The position numbers were made by a program, and so were the translations under genes. A stretch of 64,000 nucleotides of DNA, from NCBI GenBank assembly GCA_025934375.1, contig JAICYD010000007.1:34327-98326 (forward strand), given 5' to 3'. Source of the stretch: Streptosporangiaceae bacterium. Its GTDB lineage: Bacteria; Actinomycetota; Actinomycetes; Streptosporangiales; Streptosporangiaceae. This document shows, piece by piece, positions 7,312 to 16,350 of this stretch; position 1 is the first letter of the stretch; each line of letters opens with the position of its first letter. The notes below the pieces were generated by a model. The model searched no databases. It was given only the letters and a program-made list of their open reading frames with translations, and was not told the origin of the DNA.

Positions 7312-9657
7312 TCAGCGGGCAGCCTGGATCGCGGTCCAGACTTTCTCGGCGGTCAGCGGCATGTCCAGGTGGGTGATCCCGTAGGGGCGCAGCGCGTCCA
7401 TCACCGCGTTGACCAGGGCCGGGGTGACGCCGATGGTGCCGCTTTCGCCCATCCCCTTGACGCCCAGCGGGTTGGCCGGCGACGGCGTGCAGACCAGGTA
7501 CGACTCCAGCAGGGGCGGCATCGACTCGGCGAAGGGCACCGCGTAGTCCATCAGCGACGCCGCCAGCGGCTGACCGGCGGCGTCATAGGCGACCTCCTCG
7601 CACAACGCCTGGCCCAAGCCCTGGGCGATCGCGCCGTGGACCTGGCCCTCGACCAGCAGCGGGTTGATGACCACGCCGCAGTCGTCGACCGCCACCACGC
7701 GCAGCACTCGCACCGCCCCGGTAGCCGGGTCGACCGCGACGACGCACCCGTAGGAGCCGGACGCGTACGTCTCTGGCGGCGCGCCCGACGCCGCCGTCGC
7801 CGACAGGCCGCCCAGCCGGGCCGCCGCCTGGGCGACGGGCAGCGGCGCGTCCGCCCGCTTGGCCGCCTCCAGCACGGCCTGGCAGGCGCGGTAGATCGCC
7901 GTGCCGCCGGCGACGGCGCTGCGGGAGCCGAACGTCCCGTACCCGAACGGCGCGGTGTCGGTATCCCCGAACACCACGGTGACGTCCTCGCACGGCACGC
8001 CCAGCAGGTCGGCGGCCAGCTGGGCGAACGCGGTCTCGTGGCCCTGCCCGTGCCCGCTGGTCCCCACCGCCACGGTGACCGCGCCCGACGGCGACACCGT
8101 CACCGTCGCCTGGTCCCCGGCGTCCGGCGCGCCCCCGGCGTGTCCCGCGCCGGGCGTGATCCCGCCGGGCTCCACGAACGAGGCGATCCCGACGCCGAGC
8201 AGTTCCCCGGTGGCCGCCGCCAGCCGCGCCCGCTCGGTCTCCAGCGCGGTGCGGTCCAGCCGGGTGAGCATCTCCTGCAGCCCGGCCTGGTAGTCGCCGC
8301 TGTCGTACACCAGTCCCGTGCACGTGGTGTACGGGAACTCGCCTGCGCCGATGAAGTTCCGCCGCCGCAGCTCGGCCGGGTCCAGTCCGGTCGCGGTGGC
8401 GGCCAGGTCCACGAGCCGCTCGCAGAAGTAGGCGCCCTCGGGCCGCCCGGCGCCCCGGTAGGGGCCGATGGGCGGCGTGTTCGACAGCACGCCGACCAGT
8501 TCCACGTCGATCGCGGAGATCCGGTAGCCCTGCGGCAGCATCGGGCCGAGCCGTCCCAGCAGTGATCCGGGGGCGTTCGGCGTGAGGTAGGCGCCAAAGC
8601 CCGCGTGCACGACGCCGCGCAGCGCCGTGATCCGCCCGTCGGCGGCCACGGCCATCTCCAGGTCCGCCACCTGGTCACGGCCGTGCGTGGTGGCCAGGAA
8701 CGACTCGCCGCGTTCCTCGATCCACTTCACTGGCCGGCCAACCGTCAGCGCCGCGAAGATCACCGCGACCTGGTCGGGGTAGATCGGCCCCTTCGCCCCG
8801 AACGCCCCGCCCACGTCCCCGGCGACCACGTGGATCCGCTCAGGCGGCAGTCCGAGCATAGCCGACAGCCAGCGCCGGGACCCGTGCGGCCGCTGCGTTG
8901 GCAGCCGCACCTCCAGCCGCCCGTCCCCGGCCCGCGGGTCCCCACGGACCCAGGCCAGGACGCCGCGCGGCTCCAGCGTCACCGGGGCGATCCGCTGGCT
9001 CGTCATCCGCTGCCGGACCCGGTGCGCCGCCCGCGCGAACGCCGCGTCCGCGTCCCCGGCGGCCAGCCTCGCCCGGAACGAGACGTTCCCCTCCGGGCCG
9101 CCGTCGTGAAGCACGGGCGCGCCCGGGGCGGCCGCCGCCAGCGGGGAGGTCACCGCGGGCAACTCGTCGTAGGTGACATCGACCAGCTCGGCCGCGTCGG
9201 CGGCTAGCGCCGGGGTCCGGGCCACAACCAGCGCCACCGGCTGGCCCGCCCACATCACCGTGCCGGCGGCGAGCACCGGGAACGGCGGGTTCAGCGCCCC
9301 GGCCGGCATCCCTTCGCCGCCGGGCATCGGCCCGACCCCGGCGGCGTCCAGGTCGGCGGCGGTGAGCACCGCGACCACGCCGTCCGCGGCCCGCGCCCCG
9401 CGCACGTCCACCGAGGCGATCCGGGCATGCGCGACCGGGCTGCGCACCACGAACGCGTGCAGCGTTCCCCCGGGGGGACTACCCTCCGTACCCCCCGATT
9501 GGGTTCCCGGGGGGTCCACGTCGTCCACGTACTGCCCGCGGCCGGTCAGCAGCGCGGGGTCCTCTCGCCGCACCATAGCGGTCCCCACCCAGCCGCTCCC
9601 GCCGCCGGCCCCCGGAGAGGACGCGCCGTAACGAGGCCGCCGCGACTGCTCATTCAT
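7312..9657 (-). CDS. coxL: Form II carbon monoxide dehydrogenase-like molybdenum hydroxylase, large subunit
   Basis: This is the molybdopterin-cytosine-dinucleotide subunit (about 781 aa) of a xanthine dehydrogenase-family hydroxylase. Visible signatures are GRGQYVDDV, GDVGGAFGAKG, the active-site loop PYRGAGRPEGAY, GTSGHGQGHETAF and the catalytic glutamate in KGMGESGTIG. True CO dehydrogenases (form I) carry AYxCSFR; this protein has the form II YRGAGR loop, so CO oxidation is not assured and another aldehyde, purine or N-heterocycle substrate is possible. The ATG at 9657 overlaps the coxM stop (ATGAATGA); an ATG at 9675 lacks a ribosome-binding site. It is the last gene of coxSML. A G/C-tract repeat is in-frame near residue 54. 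Confidence 0.88.
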   Translation of the reverse strand: MNEQSRRPRYGASSPGAGGGSGWVGTAMVRREDPALLTGRGQYVDDVDPPGTQSGGTEGSPPGGTLHAFVVRSPVAHARIASVDVRGARAADGVVAVLTAADLDAAGVGPMPGGEGMPAGALNPPFPVLAAGTVMWAGQPVALVVARTPALAADAAELVDVTYDELPAVTSPLAAAAPGAPVLHDGGPEGNVSFRARLAAGDADAAFARAAHRVRQRMTSQRIAPVTLEPRGVLAWVRGDPRAGDGRLEVRLPTQRPHGSRRWLSAMLGLPPERIHVVAGDVGGAFGAKGPIYPDQVAVIFAALTVGRPVKWIEERGESFLATTHGRDQVADLEMAVAADGRITALRGVVHAGFGAYLTPNAPGSLLGRLGPMLPQGYRISAIDVELVGVLSNTPPIGPYRGAGRPEGAYFCERLVDLAATATGLDPAELRRRNFIGAGEFPYTTCTGLVYDSGDYQAGLQEMLTRLDRTALETERARLAAATGELLGVGIASFVEPGGITPGAGHAGGAPDAGDQATVTVSPSGAVTVAVGTSGHGQGHETAFAQLAADLLGVPCEDVTVVFGDTDTAPFGYGTFGSRSAVAGGTAIYRACQAVLEAAKRADAPLPVAQAAARLGGLSATAASGAPPETYASGSYGCVVAVDPATGAVRVLRVVAVDDCGVVINPLLVEGQVHGAIAQGLGQALCEEVAYDAAGQPLAASLMDYAVPFAESMPPLLESYLVCTPSPANPLGVKGMGESGTIGVTPALVNAVMDALRPYGITHLDMPLTAEKVWTAIQAAR
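9466..9515. repeat. G/C-tract repeat copy R2, inside coxL
   Basis: C5G6 and C6/G6 tracts surround CCGTACCCCCCG (9486-9497), which also occurs in R3. In the coxL frame it encodes PPGTQSGGTEGSPPGG between GRGQYVDDVD and TLHAFVVRSP. Related large subunits usually have only about four residues there, so it looks like an in-frame insertion. Confidence 0.6.
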
Positions 9658-10594
9658 CCGCGCCTGCCGGGGCATCGGCGCGGGACAGCGCCCTGGCGAG
9701 CGCGCGGCGGGCCATCACGGCGGCCAGGTGGACCCGGAACGGCCCCGAGGCGTGCTGGTCGGCCAGCGGCTCGGCGCCGGCGGCGGCCATCGCGGCCTCG
9801 AGGGCGCCGGCGAGCATGGCGTCCAGTTCGGGGCCGCCCGCGCTGTCGCCGTCCGCCAATTCCGCGCGCAGGGCGGAAACTGAGCGGGAGGCCAGGTCTC
9901 GTTGCGGCAAGTCGATGCGGAAGGCACGGGGCGCGATGCCGGTGACCGCGACCCGGGTCCCGGTGATGGCCTTGCCTTGGACTTCAATGACCGTGCAGGC
10001 GCCGGCGAGGGGCAGGTGGCTGGCGGGATGCGCGAACTTCTCATACGCCTGGCCAGCGGGCGCGGCGGGGACCGTGACCGCGGTGACCAGCTCGTCGTCG
10101 GCCAGGTCGGTGCTGAAGACGCCGCGCAGGAAGTCCTCCAGGGCGACGGTGCGGGTGCCCGCGCGGCTGGCGATCGTCACCCGCGCGTTCAGGGCGAGCA
10201 GGACCGGGGGCAGGTCCGCGGCCGGGTCGCCGTGCGCGAGCGCGCCGCCGACCGTGCCCCGGGCGCGGACCTGCGGGTCGGCCAGGACGGTGAGCGCGTC
10301 GGCGATGGCGGGGAACCCGGCCGTGATGCGGGGGTCGCGCTGCAGGTCGCGGTAGGTGGCGAGCGCGCCGATGCGGAGCTGGCCGCCGTCGGCGGCGATG
10401 TCCTTGAGCTCGGCGAGGTCGCCGATGTCGAGGAGGGTGGCGGGCGTGGCTAGCCGCAGCTTCATCATGGGCAGCAGGGACTGGCCGCCGGCCAGGACCT
10501 TCACGTTGTCGCCGGCCGTCGCGGCCGCGTCCAGCTGGGCCAGCGCGCCCGCTAGCGAGCCGGCGCGGGCGTAGGCGAAGTCGGCGGGGAACAT
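9650..10594 (-). CDS. coxM: CO dehydrogenase-like FAD-binding medium subunit
   Basis: The 314-residue protein passes electrons from the Fe-S subunit to its acceptor through FAD. The two FAD motifs are AGGQSLLPMMKLRLA near residue 35 and TVGGALAHGDPAADLP near residue 112, followed by the C-terminal CODH domain. Length matches the family (about 280-300). I set the start at ATG 10594 (MFPADFAYARAGSL), 5 nt after the coxS stop; the open frame extends upstream only as a shadow of coxS. Its TGA overlaps the coxL start, so all three subunits are probably translated together. No coxDEF maturation genes are visible in the window. Confidence 0.9.
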   Translation of the reverse strand: MFPADFAYARAGSLAGALAQLDAAATAGDNVKVLAGGQSLLPMMKLRLATPATLLDIGDLAELKDIAADGGQLRIGALATYRDLQRDPRITAGFPAIADALTVLADPQVRARGTVGGALAHGDPAADLPPVLLALNARVTIASRAGTRTVALEDFLRGVFSTDLADDELVTAVTVPAAPAGQAYEKFAHPASHLPLAGACTVIEVQGKAITGTRVAVTGIAPRAFRIDLPQRDLASRSVSALRAELADGDSAGGPELDAMLAGALEAAMAAAGAEPLADQHASGPFRVHLAAVMARRALARALSRADAPAGADE

Positions 10595-10599
10595 GTCCG

Positions 10600-11169
10600 C
10601 TATGCGCCCCGCAGCTCGGCGGCCGCGTCGAGGGCGGCGGCGACGATGTTCTGGTACCCGGTGCAGCGGCAGATGTTGCCCGCGAGGGCGTGCCTGACCT
10701 CGGCGTCGGTCGGGTCGGGGTTGTCGGCGAGTAGCTGGCGGATCATCATCACCATGCCGGGCGTGCAGTAACCGCATTGCAGCCCGTGGTGGCGCCAGAA
10801 GGCCCGCTGCACCGGGTGCAATGACACGGGCTCAGGAGAGGCCGGCGGCTCGCGGCCCGCCGCCCGGGAGCCTGCGGCGGCTAGCGTCCCGCCCCTTGCT
10901 GTTATCTCGGCGAGGTCTGGCGCGAGGCTCTCGATCGTGGTGACCTCATGGCCGCTGGCCTGCGCGGCGAGCACGGTGCAGGACTTGACGGCCACCCCGT
11001 CCAGGGCGACGGTGCACGCGCCGCACTGGGTGGTGTCGCAGCCGACGTGCGTGCCGGTCAGCCGGAGGTTGTCGCGCAGGAAATGGACGAGCAGCGTCCG
11101 CGCCGGGACCCGCGCGCGGCGTGGTACCCCGTTGACGGTCACGTCCACGTCCACGTCGACGTCCGGCAT
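10600..11169 (-). CDS. coxS: CO dehydrogenase-like [2Fe-2S] small subunit
   Basis: This 189-residue iron-sulfur subunit has both clusters: the plant-ferredoxin type ([16 protein letters not shown] plus VKSC, residues about 40-65) and the C-terminal four-helix type ([10 protein letters not shown] and [10 protein letters not shown]). Between them is an extra Ala/Gly/Pro-rich stretch of about 25 residues ([20 protein letters not shown]) that family members usually lack. The ATG at 11169 follows GGGAGGG at a good distance. A Val-Asp repeat opens the protein ([14 protein letters not shown]). It is first in coxSML and divergent from the Rrf2 gene, with about 120 bp between. Confidence 0.9.
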   Translation of the reverse strand: MPDVDVDVDVTVNGVPRRARVPARTLLVHFLRDNLRLTGTHVGCDTTQCGACTVALDGVAVKSCTVLAAQASGHEVTTIESLAPDLAEITARGGTLAAAGSRAAGREPPASPEPVSLHPVQRAFWRHHGLQCGYCTPGMVMMIRQLLADNPDPTDAEVRHALAGNICRCTGYQNIVAAALDAAAELRGA

Positions 11170-11293
11170 CCGGCCCTCCCTGGGGTAGCGGCTCCTGCGA
11201 TCGATTGCAGCATAACGATACGAGCCGGGGACGGGCAGGCCTTGCCCCGCGCTTAGCGCGTCGATGTCACTAAACCGATCGGGAACGTGCATA

Positions 11294-11752
11294 ATGGCGG
11301 GCATGCGACTGTCTGCCCGCGCCGACTACGCGCTCCGCGCGGCCATCGAGCTGGCCGCGGCCCCCGACGGTCACGTTACCGCCGAGCAACTCGCCCATGC
11401 GCAGAACATTCCGGGCAAGTTCCTGGAGACTATCTTGACGCAGCTGCGCCGGACAGGGCTAGTGCGCAGCCAGCGCGGCCCGGACGGCGGCTTCTGGCTG
11501 GCCCGCCCGGCCAGCGAGATCTCCCTGGCTGACATCATCCGCGCGATCGACGGCCAGCTGCTCGGCGTGCGCGGCGAGCGGCCGGAGAACATCAGCTACC
11601 CGGGGGCGGCCGAGCCGCTGCAGCGGGTGTGGATCGCGCTGCGGGCCAACGAGCGGGCCATCCTGGAGACGGTCACGCTCGGAGATATCGTCTCCGGCGA
11701 GCTCCCCGACGTCGTGAAATCGCTGACCGCCAGCCCCCAGGCCTGGGTCTAG
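11294..11752 (+). CDS. Rrf2-family transcriptional regulator
   Basis: The 152-residue winged-helix protein has the Rrf2 signature ([73 protein letters not shown]). The coding region from 11294 contains none of the three Cys that hold an Fe-S cluster in IscR, NsrR or RsrR, so it is a cluster-free member or senses something else. Starts at 11294 and 11303 are both plausible. It diverges from coxSML across about 120 bp, so control of coxSML is the simplest hypothesis. Confidence 0.85.
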   Translation: MAGMRLSARADYALRAAIELAAAPDGHVTAEQLAHAQNIPGKFLETILTQLRRTGLVRSQRGPDGGFWLARPASEISLADIIRAIDGQLLGVRGERPENISYPGAAEPLQRVWIALRANERAILETVTLGDIVSGELPDVVKSLTASPQAWV

Positions 11753-11788
11753 GCGCCCCGCGCCCCGAAGACTGGTTGCAGCTCGTAA

Positions 11789-11818
11789 AGTTTTCATCGA
11801 ATACGATGACTACTCTTC
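11789..11818. repeat. Inverted repeat, diverged copy 2
   Basis: AGTTTTCATCG, AATA, then CGATGACTACTCTTC repeats the element at 7074-7107: the half TTTTCATCGnATACGATGA and the ACTCTTC end are kept. The pairing is reduced to TCATCG/CGATGA. It lies between the Rrf2 stop and the 3' end of clgR. Both copies are followed within 20 nt by a CATG and a CTTCGG. Confidence 0.65.
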
Positions 11819-11922
11819 GGCATGCGCGAACTCTTCGGGATGAATGCGGTGGGCTGCTGCTCGTGGCAGCGAAACGGCCCCGGTGATCGCGCGCCGTGGC
11901 CGTCGTCGCCTCGCGGGTACGG

Positions 11923-12426
11923 TCAGACGGTGACCATGTCGGTCACGTCGCGGACGCTGCCGCCGTGTCCGGCGAAGCCGACCCGCCGGTCGCCGAAGTC
12001 GTCGCCGACGGAGGCCACGCCGATCGAGGGCACGCCGATTGAGGGCACGCCGATTGAGGGCACGCCGCCGAGGTCGGCCGGGGCGGAGTCGGGCGTCTCG
12101 GCGGGAACCGGCACCCGGTCCGCCGCGATGCGCAGGCTGGCCTCGCGAAGGGCGGGCTCGCGTGGCGCGCCGAGGACGGTGTCCTGCTGGAGCTCGGCGA
12201 GCGCGAAGTTATCCGAGACCTCACGGAACACCTGCGACAGGGGCGTCTCCAGGGCGGCGCAGATCGCCGCGAGCAGTTCCGATGAGGCTTCCTTGCGGCC
12301 GCGCTCCACTTCCGACAGATAACCGAGCGACACCCTTGCCGACGCGGAGACCTCGCGCAGAGTGCGGCCCTGCCTGATCCGCAGCCGACGCAGCACGTCG
12401 CCAAGCAATTGACGAAGCAGTACCAT
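11923..12426 (-). CDS. clgR: ClgR-like XRE-family regulator of Clp protease genes
   Basis: The 167-residue protein has an N-terminal helix-turn-helix ([50 protein letters not shown]) characteristic of ClgR, which in actinobacteria activates clp genes under proteolytic stress and sits beside cinA and pgsA, as here. The ATG at 12426 has GGAG 8 nt upstream. The C-terminal half is low-complexity and carries a 15-bp in-frame triplicate (12016-12060) giving repeated GVPSI. Characterised ClgR proteins end in hydrophobic residues that act as a Clp degron; this one ends MVTV. The usual recX/recA neighbours are absent on this side. Confidence 0.85.
   Translation of the reverse strand: MVLLRQLLGDVLRRLRIRQGRTLREVSASARVSLGYLSEVERGRKEASSELLAAICAALETPLSQVFREVSDNFALAELQQDTVLGAPREPALREASLRIAADRVPVPAETPDSAPADLGGVPSIGVPSIGVPSIGVASVGDDFGDRRVGFAGHGGSVRDVTDMVTV
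12016..12060. repeat. 15-bp tandem triplicate in clgR
   Basis: Three consecutive 15-bp units (CACGCCGATTGAGGG with one change in the first) keep the clgR frame and encode a Gly-Val-Pro-Ser-Ile repeat. Confidence 0.8.
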
Positions 12427-12505
12427 CGTCGCACTCCTTTCCCGAGCTTCTACCAAGCCGTCGAGGCAGAACCGCTGATGAGTCCACCGTACCTTTCCAT
12501 ACGGT

Positions 12506-13102
12506 TTACCCGCGAGAGCACACCATCCAGTGTTCGCTCCTGACGTAACGCTGTAATCGTGGACACTCTTCCCGCAGTCGCCCGAGCAGCAGCCCGAGCA
12601 CTCTCTCTACCGTTAGTCTACGTATCTCGTTCCGGTCGCCGGCCAGCGCTATCGTCCGAACGATCGTGTCGTCGACCAGGCTCACCGCGATGTGCACCGT
12701 TCCGGGCGACTGGCCGTCTTGCGAGTCAGGGCCCGCCACCCCCGTGGTGGCCACGCCAACCGTCGTCCGCAGGCGCTGCCTGACCCCCGCCGCCATGGAC
12801 GCGGCGACCGGCGCGTAGACCGGTCCGTGCTCGGCCAGCACGTCCTCGTCCACGCCGAGCAGGCGCGCCTTCAAGTCGGTGGCGTAGGAGACGACACCGC
12901 CGCGGAACGCGGCCGACGATCCCGGGATATCGGTCAGCGCCGCGGCGACGAGCCCGCCGGTCAGCGACTCCGCCGTCGCGACGGTCCAGCCGGACTCGCG
13001 CAGCAGCCGCAGCACCTCGGTGGCCAGCTCCCGCGCGGCACTCCCGGCTGAGCCTGGGCCCGCCGCCTCTGGTTCTGGCACTAGTTCCCCCTCCGCGCTC
13101 AT
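12506..13102 (-). CDS. pncC: CinA-family nicotinamide-nucleotide amidohydrolase
   Basis: This 198-residue protein matches the stand-alone C-terminal CinA domain, which deamidates NMN to nicotinate mononucleotide. Motifs seen are [53 protein letters not shown] and a closing [13 protein letters not shown]. The N-terminal competence-type domain of full CinA is missing, as is normal in actinobacteria. Its start lies 2 nt after the pgsA stop, so the two are coupled. A Glu/Pro/Ala-rich leader of about 20 residues precedes the fold. Confidence 0.9.
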   Translation of the reverse strand: MSAEGELVPEPEAAGPGSAGSAARELATEVLRLLRESGWTVATAESLTGGLVAAALTDIPGSSAAFRGGVVSYATDLKARLLGVDEDVLAEHGPVYAPVAASMAAGVRQRLRTTVGVATTGVAGPDSQDGQSPGTVHIAVSLVDDTIVRTIALAGDRNEIRRLTVERVLGLLLGRLREECPRLQRYVRSEHWMVCSRG

Positions 13103-13104
13103 GA

Positions 13105-13848
13105 TCAGGCCCGGTCGTGGGTCTGCCTGCCGTCGTGCCCGGTGCCGCTGTCCTGGCTGGCACTGCCGGCCTGGGTCGCAGACCCGTCCTGGGTCGCACT
13201 GCCGTCCTGGGTCACACTGCCGGCCTGGTTAGCACTGCCGTGCTGTCTCGCGGGCTGCCGGGTCAGGCGCACCGCGCGTACTACGTAGTCAACGCCGGTC
13301 ACCAGCGTTACCACGAGGGCGGCGCCCATGACGATTTCCTTAACGAGCGCGGGCGGGCTAAGCGACGGCGGGAGCAGGTACAGGCAGATGGCGGCGATCT
13401 GGAGCAGCGTCTTGAGCTTTCCCCCGGCGCTCGCGGCGATGACGCCCCGCCGGATGACCGCGAACCGCAGCGCGGTCACGCCTATCTCACGGGCCAAGAT
13501 GAGCGCGGTCACCCAGCCGGGCAGCTCACCGAGCGCCGTCAAGCTGATCAGCGCCGCGCCGGTCAGCGCCTTGTCCGCGATCGGGTCGGCGATCTTTCCG
13601 AAGTCGGTGACCAGCCCGCGGCTGCGCGCCAGCTGGCCGTCGAGGAAGTCGGTCAGGGACGCCACGCCGAACGCGGCCAGCGCCGCCAGCCGCCAGCCGG
13701 TGCTGGCCGGGTGACCCGCTTCGACGAGGAAGACCACGAAGACGGGGACGAGCAGCAGCCGCACGACGGTCAGCCCGTTGGCCACGTTGACCAGGCCGGC
13801 GTTACGCGGGTCGACGGTATCGGGACCTGGCGGGTGAGGGTCAGCCAC
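13105..13848 (-). CDS. pgsA: CDP-diacylglycerol-glycerol-3-phosphate 3-phosphatidyltransferase
   Basis: This membrane enzyme makes phosphatidylglycerophosphate, the first step to phosphatidylglycerol and cardiolipin. The CDP-alcohol phosphotransferase motif D-x2-DG-x2-AR-x8-G-x3-D-x3-D is complete in DFLDGQLARSRG and FGKIADPIAD (residues about 65-90), and four or more transmembrane helices surround it. The C-terminal 45 residues are a Gly/Ser/Thr/Gln repeat tail (GSATQDGSATQ) encoded by near-identical 15-bp units at about 13170-13245. This tail is not part of the family fold. It lies between rimO and cinA, the usual actinobacterial place. Confidence 0.92.
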   Translation of the reverse strand: MADPHPPGPDTVDPRNAGLVNVANGLTVVRLLLVPVFVVFLVEAGHPASTGWRLAALAAFGVASLTDFLDGQLARSRGLVTDFGKIADPIADKALTGAALISLTALGELPGWVTALILAREIGVTALRFAVIRRGVIAASAGGKLKTLLQIAAICLYLLPPSLSPPALVKEIVMGAALVVTLVTGVDYVVRAVRLTRQPARQHGSANQAGSVTQDGSATQDGSATQAGSASQDSGTGHDGRQTHDRA

Positions 13849-13887
13849 GACCCCGGACCTCCGAGGGCGCGCCCGTCGCGAGCCCGG

Positions 13888-15360
13888 TCATATCCGGCTG
13901 GCCAGAAGGTCCGCCCCGTCGGAGCCGGTCACCCGCGCGGTCACGAGGTCGCCGGGGGCGACCCCGCCCGTAGGGCCTTCCAACGCGCCTTCCACCGTGA
14001 GCAAGACCGTGCCGTCCACGTCCGGTGCCTGGTGCTCGGCGCGGCCCTCGAACTGGCCGTCGTCCAGCGCCTCCTCCACGAGCACCTGGATCGTATCGCC
14101 GATCCGGTCGGCAGCCCGCTGCGCCATCACTTCCTCGGCCAGCCGGGCGAACTCATCGACCCGGCGGCTTACCTCGTCCTCATCGACCTTGCCCTCGGCC
14201 GGGAAGCCGGCCGCCTCGGTGCCATCCTCGTCGGAGTAGCCGAAGATCCCGATCGCGTCCAGCTGCGCCTCGCTGAGGAACAGCTCGAGCTCGTGCAGGT
14301 CATCGGGGGTCTCGCCGGGGAAGCCGACGATGAAGTTGGACCTGATGCCCGCCTGGGGGCTGGCTTGCCTGATCCGGTCGGTCAGCTCCAGGAAGCGCTT
14401 GCGGTCCCCGAACCGGCGCATCGACCGCAGGACCGGGCCGCTGGCGTGCTGGAAGGACAGGTCGAAATAGGGCACGACGCCGGGGGTCGCGGTCATCACG
14501 TCGACCAGGCCGGGGCGTACCTCGGCCGGCTGCAGGTAGCTGACCCGCACCCAGGACAGGCCGTCGATGGCGGCCAGCTCGGGCAGCAGCTCCTCAAGGA
14601 GCCGCAGGCTGCCCAGGTCCTTGCCGTATGACGTGGAGTTCTCGCTCACCAGCAGCAGCTCGCGGGCTCCCTGGCCGGCCAGCCAGGCCGCCTCGGCCAG
14701 CAGCTCCGGCGGGCGCCGGGAGACGAAGGAGCCACGGAAGGACGGGATCGCGCAGAACGAGCAGCGCCGGTCGCAGCCGGAGGCGATCTTCATGGGGGCG
14801 CTCACCCCGCCCGAGAGCCGGCGCCGGACAACCCGCGGGCCGGAAGCGGGCGCCACGCCCGCCGGAAGGTCGGGGATCATCTCGTCGCCGGTCAGCGTGG
14901 TGCCGGGGACAGCGGTCGTCTCGCGGGCCTGCTGGCGGCTGGCCGGGCTGACCGGCAGCAACGTCCGGCGGTCCCTGGCCACGTGCGCGGGCCTGCGCCG
15001 CCCGGCCATGACGTCGTCCAGCCGGGCGGAGATGTCGGCGTAGTCATCGAAGCCGAGCACCTGGACATCGGCGTCCTCGGCGTCCAGGGCGTCGGCCAGC
15101 TCGCCTCCGTACCGCTCGGCCAGGCACCCGACGGCGACCACCTTGGCGCTGGAGTCCTCGGCGGCCAGCAGCTCGTCGATGGACTCCTGCTTGGCGGCCT
15201 GGATGAAGCCGCAGGTGTTAACCAGGACAACGTCGGCTTCCTCCCCCTCGCCGCGCAATGTCCAGCCGCCAGCGGCCAGCCGTGCGGCTAGCTCTTCGGA
15301 GTCGACCTCGTTGCGGGCGCAGCCCAGCGTTACCAGGCTGACGGTACGGGAACTAGGCAC
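13888..15360 (-). CDS. rimO: Ribosomal protein uS12 methylthiotransferase
   Basis: RimO adds a methylthio group to Asp of ribosomal protein S12. The 490-residue product has the N-terminal UPF0004 domain ([44 protein letters not shown]), whose three Cys bind one cluster. The radical SAM domain has [11 protein letters not shown] near residue 200, and a C-terminal TRAM domain ([12 protein letters not shown]) follows. Between the first two domains is a linker of about 40 residues ([16 protein letters not shown]) seen in actinobacterial RimO. The start [14 protein letters not shown] is at 15360. Confidence 0.95.
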   Translation of the reverse strand: MPSSRTVSLVTLGCARNEVDSEELAARLAAGGWTLRGEGEEADVVLVNTCGFIQAAKQESIDELLAAEDSSAKVVAVGCLAERYGGELADALDAEDADVQVLGFDDYADISARLDDVMAGRRRPAHVARDRRTLLPVSPASRQQARETTAVPGTTLTGDEMIPDLPAGVAPASGPRVVRRRLSGGVSAPMKIASGCDRRCSFCAIPSFRGSFVSRRPPELLAEAAWLAGQGARELLLVSENSTSYGKDLGSLRLLEELLPELAAIDGLSWVRVSYLQPAEVRPGLVDVMTATPGVVPYFDLSFQHASGPVLRSMRRFGDRKRFLELTDRIRQASPQAGIRSNFIVGFPGETPDDLHELELFLSEAQLDAIGIFGYSDEDGTEAAGFPAEGKVDEDEVSRRVDEFARLAEEVMAQRAADRIGDTIQVLVEEALDDGQFEGRAEHQAPDVDGTVLLTVEGALEGPTGGVAPGDLVTARVTGSDGADLLASRI

Positions 15361-15422
15361 ACGCAGAGGGTACGTGATGGGGCTTTGTTTCCCGCACTCA
15401 GGCCCGCCCGCGCACTGGTTCT

Positions 15423-15454
15423 GGGACCTTTTGCCGGGTAATGTGCCAGGTCCC
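15423..15454 (-). terminator. Hairpin downstream of the RodZ-like gene
   Basis: GGGACCT (15423-15429) and AGGTCCC (15448-15454) can pair around an 18-nt loop, 10 nt beyond the stop of the minus-strand RodZ-like gene. No T-run follows, so termination is inferred from position. Confidence 0.35.
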
Positions 15455-15463
15455 CGGGCCTCG

Positions 15464-16201
15464 CTAGGCGACGGTCGTGCCGCCCTGGGGGCTGACGTTG
15501 ACGGTGGCCGGGTTGACGGTCTTGGGCGTCGCGTTCCTGCCGTTGACCATCAGCGTGATCCCGGACGGGTTGCCGAGCCGGACCGCGACGCGGTGCCTCT
15601 CCAGCCAGGTCATCGACTTGCCCGCCTGGACGACCCCGTTGTACAGCTGCTTGCCGGAGGCGTCGGTGATGCCGACCCAGCAGTCCTGGCTCGCGGTGAG
15701 CTTGATCTGCGCCTCGCCCGGCGGGAGCACCGGGCGGGTCGGGCGCCGGGGGGCGGCCGGCGGCGTGGTGGCCGTCGGCGTTGGCCTGAGCGCGGCGACC
15801 GGAGTGGTGGGCGGCTTGCCGGGGTGCGAGGTCGCGATCCGGTAGACGCCAAAGCCGGCCACCAGGACCAGCGCCACCGCAAGGATCTTGCCCAGCGGGA
15901 AGGACCGCGGCTGGCGGATCTTGATCGGGGTCGATGGCTCGAAGACGTCCGCCGCCGAGATCGCGCCGGGCGGGCCGTGCTCCTCGTCGTACTCCCTGAT
16001 CAGCGGGGCCGGGTCGGTCCCGACGACCGCGGCGATCGAGCGGATGTGACCGCGGGCGTAGAAGTCCCCGCCACATGACGAGAAGTCGCCCTGCTCGATG
16101 GCCCGGATGATCGACTCCCTGATCCGGGTCTGCTGGCTGACCTGGGTGACAGTGAGACCGGCCTGACGGCGTGCCTCCGCCAGAGCTTCCCCGATGCTCA
16201 C
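15464..16201 (-). CDS. RodZ-like helix-turn-helix membrane protein (HTH_25/DUF4115)
   Basis: The 245-residue protein starts with a cytoplasmic Cro/cI-type helix-turn-helix ([55 protein letters not shown]). One transmembrane helix ([17 protein letters not shown], about residues 128-146) and a Pro/Thr/Ala-rich spacer follow, ending in an extracytoplasmic DUF4115 beta domain ([31 protein letters not shown]). RodZ links MreB to the cell-wall elongation machinery. In actinobacteria this gene sits beside ftsK and rimO, so a cell-envelope or division role is expected rather than transcription control. Confidence 0.85.
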   Translation of the reverse strand: MSIGEALAEARRQAGLTVTQVSQQTRIRESIIRAIEQGDFSSCGGDFYARGHIRSIAAVVGTDPAPLIREYDEEHGPPGAISAADVFEPSTPIKIRQPRSFPLGKILAVALVLVAGFGVYRIATSHPGKPPTTPVAALRPTPTATTPPAAPRRPTRPVLPPGEAQIKLTASQDCWVGITDASGKQLYNGVVQAGKSMTWLERHRVAVRLGNPSGITLMVNGRNATPKTVNPATVNVSPQGGTTVA

Positions 16202-16306
16202 GCCGCGCCTCCTGGAATGATCGCCGTGAATACCATAACTCCATGTGCCCAGTCAGTCACCTCATGTAACTGACTTGGCGGGCTGGCTATTTTTGAGGTC
16301 GGCTCC

Positions 16307-16350
16307 CCGGGAGTCGCGGAGCGTCCCCTTCCGGGAGACGCGACTCCCGG
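16307..16350 (-). terminator. 12-bp-arm hairpin immediately after ftsK
   Basis: CCGGGAGTCGCG (16307-16318) and CGCGACTCCCGG (16339-16350) are perfect complements with a 20-nt loop that begins right after the ftsK stop. The stem is strong but lacks a U-tail, as many actinobacterial terminators do. Confidence 0.6.

Noticed and set aside
7312..9657. True CO dehydrogenase (form I) call for coxL.
   Set aside because: The active loop is YRGAGR, the form II type. I keep the coxL symbol only for family membership.
12016..12060. CRISPR-like short repeats in clgR and elsewhere.
   Set aside because: Units are contiguous, in-frame and without spacers; no cas genes are visible.
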